From: Baffinella frigidus
Lineage: Eukaryota; Cryptophyceae; Cryptomonadales; Baffinellaceae
Direction of reading: 5' to 3'
Assembly (NCBI GenBank): GCA_026770585.1
Contig: MU646434.1
Location: forward strand, 646,165-662,560
DNA length: 16,396 nt
The first letter of the stretch is position 1. Every line of letters starts with the position of its first letter. Shown here piece by piece: positions 12,602-16,396 of the stretch. Below the pieces are notes generated by a model, which searched no databases, was not told the origin of the DNA, and saw nothing but the letters and a program-made list of their open reading frames with translations. Both the position numbers and the translations under genes were made by a program.

Positions 12602-14292
12602 GCGAGAGAGAGAGACGGAGAGAGAGAGACGGAGAGAGAGAGACGGAGAGAGAGACAGCGAGAGAGACAGAGAGAGAGAGAGAGAGCGCGAGAGAGAGAG
12701 ACGGAGAGAGAGAGACGGAGAGAGAGACAGAGAGACAGAGAGAGACAGAGAGAGACAGAGAGAGACAGAGAGAGACAGAGATTGACTCGGAAAGGCTTCA
12801 GCGAGAATGTCGACGCGGGGGAGACCACCCTACCGTAGGCCTATGCCTAGGAGCATAGTTAACTTCGAGTATCCTCTGTTCCGTGAGCGGCGGGCCTATT
12901 AACAAAGATCTCTATCTGGTATTGTACTTTTCGGGTCAGCGCGGATTTTGGATCGGGGTCGGGGAGCCGGGAAAAATCGAAAATATCGAAAAAGGGCTCT
13001 AGTATGTGTGACACATTATGGGTGGGGGGGTGCATCTTGTCATCATATCAATGCATAAGATAGCATAAAACTTTAGATGGACGCACCAATTATCGAGATT
13101 TTCATTTCCCGACACCCCGACCCGACCTTGAGAAAATCCGCGCTGACCCGAAAAGTACAATATCTGGTAGGTGGTCAACCGCGCGATGGTCTGCGCAACT
13201 TCAGCGAGAACGATCAAATGTTGGTAAAAGTTGACGGCGCTAGCACAAAAACATCCACTTTTACCGATTTTTAGCTCATCCACTTTTGCCGATTTTTAGC
13301 ATCCACTTTTACCGATTTTTAGTTCGGCGGCCGACTTCTCTGCACACGGCTTTCTCTGTCTGGTCGGTGGCGAACCGCTACTGAAAAGCCACAGGGGAAG
13401 TTTCAAAAAGTAGCGGACACTCTGGTGTCCTATACTTTTGAGCCATTTTCTCCTCAAAAGGCAATTTCTGCCCCAAGGACGTGACCAAAAATCGTCAAAA
13501 GGCAACAATAGTGTCGTGTCCAGAGAAATTGAAACTTCCCCTGTGGCTTTGCAGTAGCGTGCGATGCATGTTTTAGCGAGAACGTCGACGAGAAGGAGAA
13601 AGACCTCGTAACCTGACCCGAGGCTTGCGCGTCGAGGCTTGTACACTCGCGGGGCGCCTCTGGGAGGCGACACGCGAGAGCAGAAAGATGCTCTAGAGAG
13701 TCACCTACCCAGAGTCATATATCACCGAGTATACAACAGTATACGAAGATAATAAAGGTTTCTCGCTGGTGTTGGTATTAACAAAGGTCCTTCTCTCTTG
13801 GTACATCACTCTCTCGTGGTGTTAATATTGGTATTGATATTGGTATTAATATTGGACTCTCTCTGGTAGGTGACGGATCGGATGGTGAACCGTGTGATGG
13901 GCACACGGCAAGGCTTCAGCGAGAACGCCGACGCCACAGCGGAGCAGCTCTCAGTTCAGGGTTGAGGCTTCTGTAGGACACGCACCGGCCCTAGGGTGGT
14001 CCTATGCTTCTAGGCATATGCCTACGGTAGGACCCTACGGCGGTGCGTGTCCTTACATCTATCCCATAAGTGGCCATGCCCACAAATTTGAGGGCCTAGA
14101 GGTCCTAGGCAGGTCCTAGGGCCCTACCGTAGGGCATATGAGCCTACTGGGCACTTAAGGGATACCCTGTGCTTCCAGGTGGCGGACCAGATGGCGAACC
14201 GCGCGATGGATAAGCGGAAAGGCTTCAGCGAGAACGTCGACGCGAAGGCGGAGAAGGAGTCCGCGGATGACTTCGAGGACGACTTTGTGTGA
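6395..14292 (+). CDS. Ribonuclease H1, seven exons, 228 aa
   Basis: Predicted join: 6395-6449, 6607-6721, 9194-9335, 9889-10026, 11025-11080, 11700-11766, 14179-14292 (687 nt). All introns are GT-AG and the phases (1,2,0,0,2,0) agree. Residues ~16-57 form the hybrid-binding domain ([12 protein letters not shown], then [10 protein letters not shown]), which grips RNA/DNA hybrids. Residues ~71-202 are the RNase H fold with all four catalytic acids: D76 in YFDGG, E119 in TNNEAEY, D143 in GDS and D194 in VAD. The family cuts the RNA strand of RNA/DNA hybrids (R-loops, primers) in nuclei and organelles. The C-terminus is an acidic tail (DDFEDDFV). ATG 6395 is the only in-frame ATG after the stop at 6041 and has purine -3 and G +4. 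The long introns carry MITEs and degenerate heptamers. Splice sites are predicted, not observed; the domain assignment is very secure. Confidence 0.9.
6505..6608 (+). repeat. Tandem duplication of the exon 2 acceptor region
   Basis: ctcgtggcgtctgctgact...catgttgcagtg (6505-6555) is repeated as ctcgtgacgtctgctgact...catgttgcagtg (6571-6608). Both end in a usable ttgcag. Using the first acceptor reads into tga at 6607. Confidence 0.75.
6607..6721 (+). CDS. RNase H1 exon 2 (hybrid-binding domain)
   Basis: Encodes the core of the RNase H1 N-terminal hybrid-binding domain (Pfam RNase_H1 N-terminal type): [37 protein letters not shown]. The invariant Trp, the aromatic/Lys cluster and the GFP..YKKF motif are present. 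The acceptor is ttgcag at 6601-6606. The donor is atgag|gtcccg, phase 2, a weak match to consensus, but it joins exon 3 in frame. Reading through instead reaches a stop at 6747. Confidence 0.88.
6743..6862. repeat. Short heptamer tract and a ~60-bp unit repeated at 7338-7412
   Basis: ggggttagg/gggttta units are followed by cgccctctaccagctcc and aacaggcgcacctcaac. The latter recur at 7338-7412 (cgccctctgccagctcc, aacaggcgcatctctcaac). Confidence 0.65.
7200..7460. repeat. Direct repeat of ~50 bp
   Basis: cacattctcccagcgcctgt with cgatcgtgccgtccctcca at 7210-7250 recurs at 7417-7456. Both are in RNase H1 intron 2. Confidence 0.7.
7867..7904. repeat. Perfect 38-bp palindrome
   Basis: gggcagcgggagttaattg is followed immediately by its exact reverse complement, with no loop. 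It lies deep in RNase H1 intron 2. Confidence 0.95.
8010..8106. mobile_element. Short MITE-like element
   Basis: cctaagtcaactcccc at the left is inverted at the right as ggggaaagttgacttagg, 97 bp in all. Further gttgacttag copies follow at about 8113. Confidence 0.6.
8437..8882. repeat. Direct repeat pair, about 60 bp each
   Basis: agtgctgtcctctctacccc, cgttctcctc and gtggcctgttgc (8437-8495) recur at 8826-8882 with few changes. Confidence 0.7.
8605..8684 (-). repeat. Inverted copy of the exon 3 acceptor region
   Basis: The reverse complement reads acaccccaaaccctagaccc, cacacactctc, then aaaccaggtacgcacttgacg. It matches 9131-9206, which holds the polypyrimidine tract, acceptor and first codons of RNase H1 exon 3. 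Confidence 0.8.
9009..9180. repeat. CCCTAAA array before exon 3
   Basis: About ten clean ccctaaa heptamers, then ccctcac/ccccaaa variants that make up the pyrimidine tract of the exon 3 acceptor. Confidence 0.85.
9194..9335 (+). CDS. RNase H1 exon 3 (first half of catalytic core)
   Basis: Encodes a Gly/Asp-rich linker and strand 1 of the RNase H fold: [12 protein letters not shown] with catalytic D76, then GAGAVLY and TRVWQ. The acceptor is ccag at 9190-9193, and the first base completes the Arg codon begun in exon 2. The donor is cag|gtggga, phase 0. The usual GNPG after the first Asp is GNGA here. The acceptor lies in a long inverted repeat with 8605-8684. Confidence 0.9.
9387..9572. repeat. 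Direct repeat pair in intron 3
   Basis: gacgatgacttgaggatagt with cgggcaaccaatg at 9387-9428 recurs as gacgacttgaggatagtcgg and tcaacccatg at 9531-9572. Confidence 0.7.
9776..9810 (+). pseudogene. Echo of the RNase H1 exon 4 acceptor
   Basis: catttcgccatggcagggggggtatg resembles the real boundary (atgatggcag|ggggcgtatac) about 100 bp downstream. Only the first few codons are recognisable. Confidence 0.35.
9889..10026 (+). CDS. RNase H1 exon 4 (catalytic Glu and Asp)
   Basis: Forty-six codons beginning [18 protein letters not shown] and ending [10 protein letters not shown]. This holds catalytic E119 (AEY) and D143 (GDS), and the helix in between matches the plant/archaeal-like RNase H pattern (NNEAEY.GLILGLE). 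The acceptor is atggcag at 9882-9888 and the donor cag|gtcctt; both ends are phase 0. Unspliced read-through stays open until a stop just after 10100, inside a MITE. Confidence 0.92.
10054..10228. mobile_element. MITE with long TIR
   Basis: cagtccatctaaacgatttg and tactagaatc at the left are inverted at the right (gattctagtacaaatcgttc, agatggactg), with one mismatch over 30 bp. Weaker inverted matching extends out to tagcagcaactgggg / cccccagtggctgcta. Half of it recurs inverted at 12379-12490. Confidence 0.8.
10517..10656. mobile_element. MITE, 140 bp with ~54-bp TIR
   Basis: ttatccggggaaacctattt and tctttagtttgatgg, then aaaattactacac, are mirrored at the right end by gtgtagtaatttt, ccatcaaactaaaga and aaataggtttccccggataa. 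Inside RNase H1 intron 4. Confidence 0.9.
10672..11024 (+). repeat. Tandem duplication around the exon 5 acceptor, with GGGCCTA arrays
   Basis: Two units, each cagggctgaYggcttgc, then agggcct heptamers (10716-10806; 10916-10965), then gtgttgcggccgccc, a G-run and gcgcaggttctg. The second unit ends in the real exon 5. The first ends gttctgcgggattacag|gtcagg, as if exon 5 had lost its middle. Confidence 0.75.
11025..11080 (+). CDS. RNase H1 exon 5 (short linker exon)
   Basis: A 56-nt exon encoding [18 protein letters not shown] plus two bases. It fills the expected gap between VVNQ and ARELLKKF in the RNase H fold; N..L..L is the usual pattern of this loop and helix. The acceptor is gcgcag at 11019-11024 and the donor gacag|gttgcg, phase 2. 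The phase fit on both sides is the main support. Confidence 0.85.
11160..11300. repeat. Short tandem repeat, ctccatttgactatcaaa
   Basis: Four irregular copies of tctccatttgactatcaaag in the intron between RNase H1 exons 5 and 6. Confidence 0.8.
11355..11690. repeat. CCCTAAA-type array before exon 6
   Basis: Clean ccctaaa units at the start grading into ccctaca, ccccaaa and ccctgaa variants. It directly precedes the exon 6 acceptor. Confidence 0.85.
11700..11766 (+). CDS. RNase H1 exon 6
   Basis: A 67-nt exon whose first base completes an Arg codon, followed by [20 protein letters not shown] and NK. This is the helix and strand before the last catalytic Asp; [11 protein letters not shown] matches the family pattern H..RE.N..AD. 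The acceptor is ccggcag at 11693-11699, the donor aacaag|gtcaac, phase 0. It sits between two long CCCTAAA-type arrays. Confidence 0.9.
11770..12045. repeat. CCCTAAA-type array after exon 6
   Basis: Clean ccctaaa block at 11792-11853, then cataaac, ccctcaa, ccctgaa and cccgaaa variants. Confidence 0.85.
12260..12375. mobile_element. MITE family A, copy 1
   Basis: TIR aggggtaccttgctcataag, inverted as tcttgtgagcgaggtacccct. The core contains ctaggaccctacagtagg. It sits upstream of the first terminal-exon copy. Confidence 0.85.
12379..12490. mobile_element. Half copy of the MITE at 10054-10228, inverted
   Basis: ttagcagccactgggggctt, cacggatacagtcg and cgatttgtactagaatctta match the reverse complement of the right half of the intron 4 element. 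It ends shortly before the acceptor of the alternative terminal exon. Confidence 0.75.
12518..12838 (+). CDS. Alternative RNase H1 terminal exon with in-frame (GA)n array
   Basis: A copy of the terminal exon with acceptor gtgccag at 12511-12517, phase 0 like exon 7. It begins [13 protein letters not shown], keeping the catalytic Asp, then runs through a (GA)-rich array in frame. After about 74 residues made mostly of Arg and Glu it resumes the exon-7 sequence, [10 protein letters not shown], and ends GETTLP. Its stop codon lies in a CCTACNGTAGG palindrome shared with nearby MITEs. Spliced to exon 6 it gives a ~297-aa protein with a highly charged, probably helical tail. Whether it is used is not known; it may be a decaying copy whose frame has survived by chance. 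Confidence 0.5.
12555..12781 (+). repeat. (GA)n array within a terminal-exon copy
   Basis: gaga units with regular cg and ca changes. The array interrupts the exon copy between the codons for ...AIDTA and RKGFSE, without breaking the reading frame. Confidence 0.9.
12922..13160. mobile_element. MITE with 9-bp target duplication
   Basis: Perfect TIR ttgtacttttcgggtcagcg (at least 27 bp) with inverse cgctgacccgaaaagtacaa, flanked by tatctggta at 12913-12921 and 13161-13169. A 9-bp duplication is typical of Mutator-like elements (family knowledge). No transposase is encoded. Related to 2500-2735. Confidence 0.85.
13171..13227 (+). pseudogene. Degenerate terminal-exon copy lacking the catalytic Asp
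   Basis: After tatctggtag the sequence reads [16 protein letters not shown] and then meets a stop. Against exon 7 it lacks the 12 nt that encode ADQM and is shifted after RAM, although the DNA cttcagcgagaac is retained. It directly follows a MITE (12922-13160) with 9-bp target duplications. Confidence 0.6.
13249..13322. repeat. Tandem ~25-bp repeat
   Basis: catccacttttaccgatttt repeated three times with small changes. A diverged relative, cgtccacttccaccaatttt, is at about 12198. Confidence 0.8.
13360..13615 (+). pseudogene. Terminal-exon copy split by a MITE
   Basis: The left part (ctggtcggtggcgaaccg) and the right part (tgcgatgcatgttttagcg, then agaacgtcgacgagaagg) resemble the start and middle of exon 7. 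A 182-bp inverted-repeat element at 13377-13558 separates them. The reading frame is lost, so it is a dead copy. Confidence 0.5.
13377..13558. mobile_element. MITE splitting a terminal-exon copy
   Basis: gctactgaaaagccacaggg and gaagtttcaa are inverted at the right as ttgaaacttc and ccctgtggctttgcagtagc (one mismatch in 30 bp). Confidence 0.85.
13870..13965 (+). CDS. Second alternative RNase H1 terminal exon copy
   Basis: Acceptor ggtag at 13865-13869, then 31 codons and a stop: [31 protein letters not shown]. It aligns codon for codon with exon 7 through about residue 25, keeps the catalytic Asp (VTD for VAD) and has its own tga. Phase 0 matches exon 6, so splicing would give a 222-aa enzyme without the acidic end. 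Substitutions at conserved positions (A to T, A to V) suggest relaxed constraint. Confidence 0.45.
   Translation: MTDRMVNRVMGTRQGFSENADATAEQLSVQG
13976..14052. mobile_element. MITE family C
   Basis: TIR ggacacgcaccg/cggtgcgtgtcc, 77 bp. The core is the shared cctacggtagg palindrome with cctagg repeats. Confidence 0.8.
14060..14164. mobile_element. MITE family B, copy 1
   Basis: TIR tatcccataagtg / cacttaagggata, 105 bp, core gggccctaccgtagggc. It ends 14 bp before the acceptor of RNase H1 exon 7. Confidence 0.85.
14179..14292 (+). CDS. RNase H1 exon 7, intact terminal exon
   Basis: Encodes [18 protein letters not shown], then [10 protein letters not shown] and the acidic end DDFEDDFV, stop tga at 14290-14292. 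D194 is the fourth catalytic Asp. The acceptor is ttccag at 14173-14178, about 14 bp after the end of a MITE (14060-14164); a second MITE of that family begins 29 bp after the stop. Four related copies lie upstream in intron 6. This one is taken as the reference because it is the most complete, although the copies at 12518 and 13870 could also be used. Confidence 0.85.
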   Translation: MADQMANRAMDKRKGFSENVDAKAEKESADDFEDDFV

Positions 14293-14321
14293 AACCCTCA
14301 TTACGGGCAGGCACCGTCCCA

Positions 14322-14426
14322 TATCCCTGAAGTGGCCAGGCCGTCAAATGTGCAGGCCAAGAGGTCGCAGGCAGGTCCTAGGGCCCTACGGTAGGGCGTA
14401 TGAGCCTACTGGCCACTTAAGGGATA
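14322..14426. mobile_element. MITE family B, copy 2
   Basis: Same length (105 bp), orientation and core as copy 1: tatccctgaagtggcca at the left, tggccacttaagggata at the right. Starts 29 bp after the RNase H1 stop codon. Confidence 0.85.
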
Positions 14427-14500
14427 GGTTGGGGCGTCTTGGGGTTTCATGCAGGGCGACGACGCCCGCGGTGTGGATTCCGTTGCTCAGGCCGTAGATT

Positions 14501-14560
<60 letters not shown>

Positions 14561-14626
14561 GAGAGCGAGAAAGAGATAGAGAGAGAGAGAGATAGAGAGA
14601 GAGCGAGAGAGCGAGGGAGCGAGCGA

Positions 14627-14664
<38 letters not shown>

Positions 14665-14735
14665 ACGCGCGCGCGAGAGAGAGAGAGAGCGAGCGAGCGA
14701 GCGAGCGAGAGAGAGAGAGCGAGCGAGAGAGAGAG
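14501..14735. repeat. Second (GA)n array
   Basis: About 235 bp of gaga with cg interruptions, 209 bp after the RNase H1 stop. Similar to the array in the terminal-exon copy at 12555, but not attached to recognisable exon sequence. Confidence 0.9.
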
Positions 14736-14883
14736 TCAACAATTGTGGACACAAAGTGTACTCCTCTGTGTAGGTGGGCGAGGTCCTGCCCCTGGCCTCA
14801 AACGGAGCACAGGTTTGAGGGTGTGCATGGAGAGAGTAAGAGAGAAAGAGAGCGAGCGATAGACCACTGTTTGAGGCCAAGCA

Positions 14884-15000
14884 CAGGGGTGCCTCGCTCA
14901 CAAGAAAACGCCCACCACCTAGGACCACCATGGGGCCCTAGGCATGGTCCTACTGTAGGGTCCTGGGGGGGGGCGGTTTCCTATGAGCGAGGTACCCCTG
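14884..15000. mobile_element. MITE family A, copy 2
   Basis: caggggtgcctcgctcacaa at the left and tatgagcgaggtacccctg at the right; core includes cctactgtagg. Confidence 0.85.
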
Positions 15001-15183
15001 TACATGCGCTTCCCGGGTCAGCGACGGTGCCCCCTCAACCAGGTTGGGGGATGCTGCTTTTTCCCCGGGGGGGTGCCACTTAGGGAAGGGGCGTATTTCT
15101 AGGTGACCTGAGGGATTGAATCAGGAACATACAAAGCCAGAGACTGTCTCTCTGGGTTCAGTGCCAGGACTCTGATAGAGAGA

Positions 15184-15201
15184 GAGCGAGGTACCCCTGT
15201 A
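15184..15201. mobile_element. Solo end of MITE family A
   Basis: gagcgaggtacccctgta only, following a gagaga tract. A partial or excised copy. Confidence 0.6.
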
Positions 15202-15486
15202 AAGGTTGAACGTGCCTTCGGGAGTAAACATCGGGCATGACAGCCACCGAACCGTCTCGCCGGGTTCAGACGCTTCCGCTTGAGTGCCAAGACCCCCATA
15301 GAGAAAGAGATTTGTCAACACATGGGTTCCTCGAATAGAAGGACACGCACCGCCTCAGGGTCCTACAGTAGGGCTAGTCCTGAGAGCACAGGCCCACCCT
15401 ATGTGGGGCGGTGCCAGTCCCTAATTTCGAGTGACCCCTGCAGAGACACAGCCTCTGTGGGGGTGCACACATGGCGGCCGTGTTGG

Positions 15487-15596
15487 TACAGGGGTACCTC
15501 GCTCATAAGAAAACGCTTCCCCCTAGGGACCCCCATAGGGCCCTACTGTAGGGGCCTAGGGGGGGGGCGTTTTCTTATGAGCGAGGTACCCCTGTA
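15487..15596. mobile_element. MITE family A, copy 3
   Basis: tacaggggtacctcgctcat and its exact inverse at the right end. 110 bp, strongly palindromic, core cctactgtagg. Confidence 0.9.
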
Positions 15597-15661
15597 GTAA
15601 TAAAGGTCTCACTGAGCTAACTTGGCGCGGCCGCTATGAGCCCTCCCCCCCACGGAGGCTG

Positions 15662-15882
15662 CAGGGGTACCTCGCTCATAAGAAACCGCCTCCCCCTAGG
15701 ACCCTACAGTAGGACCATGCGAGACAAGTTCGGTCGAAAAAAACGGCGAGGTACAGACCGGGCATCAACTTGTAGGGAATTCCCTACTTTTAAAGGGAAT
15801 TCTCTACTCTGGGCGTATATCCACTAGGGCCCTATGGTGGTCCTAGGGGGGGGGGCAGTTTCTTATCAGCGAGGTACCCCGT
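15662..15882. mobile_element. MITE family A, copy 4, with nested insertion
   Basis: Family A ends surround about 107 bp of unrelated DNA (about 15718-15824) inserted in the core. The insert includes the perfect palindrome gtagggaattccctac. The right end has a small change (tcagcgaggtaccccgta). Confidence 0.8.
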
Positions 15883-16218
15883 ATGAGCCCCGGACAGGCA
15901 AAATCCGGGATCACGGAGAGGACACGAAAAGCTGCGCGTGTTAGAGGCAGCTACGCGGGACCACGTCCAGGGTTTAGGAATCCCCAACGCTCACAAACTC
16001 CTTTATAAATGAGCGTTAGATTGAGGCCATTTTGGCAACTTTCCACACATTCACACTCGAAAAGTGTTGCTCTTGAGCGTTTAAACCCTCAGTTTTACGT
16101 TTGAACGGAGCCCGACCTGAATCCGGTCGGCGTTTCTCCTTTTAAAACACTTGTTGGTAGCCCTTCTTACACTGGATCCAAAACCAGAAATTCCCTAAAC
16201 CCTCATCTGAGTCCCGCG

Positions 16219-16340
16219 TACAGGGGTACCTCGCTCATAAGAAACTGCGCCCCCCTAGGACCCTACAGTAGGCCTATGCCTAGGGCCCTATGGTGGGCCT
16301 AGGGGGGGGGGGCGTTTCTTATGAGCGAGGTACCCCTGTA
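16219..16340. mobile_element. MITE family A, copy 5
   Basis: tacaggggtacctcgctcat and its exact inverse. The core ccctacagtaggcctatgcc is followed by tagggccctatggtgggcc. The most complete copy in the window. Confidence 0.9.
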
Positions 16341-16396
16341 GTGGTGTAAGTTTCGCGCTGCTCCCTGAACGTCCCCTGTCCTCATCCATCCCCCCC

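Larger units (their letters stand above)
14736..16396. other. Gene-free, MITE-rich right flank
   Basis: No exon recognised on either strand. Contents: four family A MITEs and a solo end (listed separately), a loose repeat at 15121-15320 (gggttcag ... gtgccaagac ... atagagaaagag), and AT-richer single-copy sequence at 16000-16200. Confidence 0.6.

Noticed and set aside
12481-12828. Minus-strand Ser-Leu frame opposite the terminal-exon copy
   Set aside because: Shadow of the GA array. The plus-strand reading matches RNase H1 exon 7 on both sides.
9194-14292. RNase H exons as part of a retroelement polymerase
   Set aside because: No reverse transcriptase, integrase or gag-like sequence is present. 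The N-terminal hybrid-binding domain and intron-rich structure indicate a cellular RNase H1.
14386-14931. 181-aa minus-strand frame of Ser-Leu repeats
   Set aside because: Simple translation of the (GA)n array; no splice or start context.

Overview
The window is nuclear DNA of a eukaryote, probably a protist or microalga. It has GT-AG introns (one likely GC-AG), large introns filled with plant/algal-type telomere-like heptamers (TTTAGGG and variants), several families of short inverted-repeat elements (MITEs), and no bacterial gene organisation. The species cannot be fixed from sequence alone. Almost every long open frame is a shadow of repeats. The real genes are short exons found by reading protein motifs and checking splice sites and intron phases.

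Two genes lie head to head. On the + strand, 6395-14292 is a seven-exon ribonuclease H1 gene. It has an N-terminal hybrid-binding domain, then an RNase H domain with all four catalytic acidic residues, 228 aa in total, and every intron phase agrees. On the - strand, 5959 down to 375 or beyond, is a gene for an RNA-binding protein. It encodes a Gly/Arg-rich N-terminus, one complete RRM split over three exons, a basic segment and a charged helix-like segment, and it runs off the left edge. About 435 bp (5960-6394) separates the two predicted start codons.

The striking feature is that nearly every exon of both genes is accompanied by nearby partial or complete copies of itself ('exon echoes'). 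The 3' half of the third RRM exon, with its donor site, is the core of a ~116-bp tandem satellite in the next intron. The 19-residue exon at the left end is present about six times. The RNase H1 terminal exon has four more or less degraded copies in the preceding intron. Two of these keep an acceptor, the frame, the catalytic Asp and a stop codon. One of those two carries a (GA)n array in frame that would encode an Arg/Glu-rich tail of about 74 residues.

Region by region: 1-2120 holds exon-6 echoes and GGGTCTC/GGGTTTA heptamers; 2130-3627 exon 5, a MITE and the satellite; 4300-5270 the first two RRM exons with echoes; 5642-5959 the N-terminal exon; 6395-6721 the hybrid-binding domain; 6722-9193 a repeat-filled intron; 9194-11766 the RNase H core exons; 11767-14178 a MITE-rich intron with the terminal-exon copies; 14179-14292 the intact terminal exon; 14293-16396 a (GA)n array and at least four MITEs of one family, with no gene recognised.
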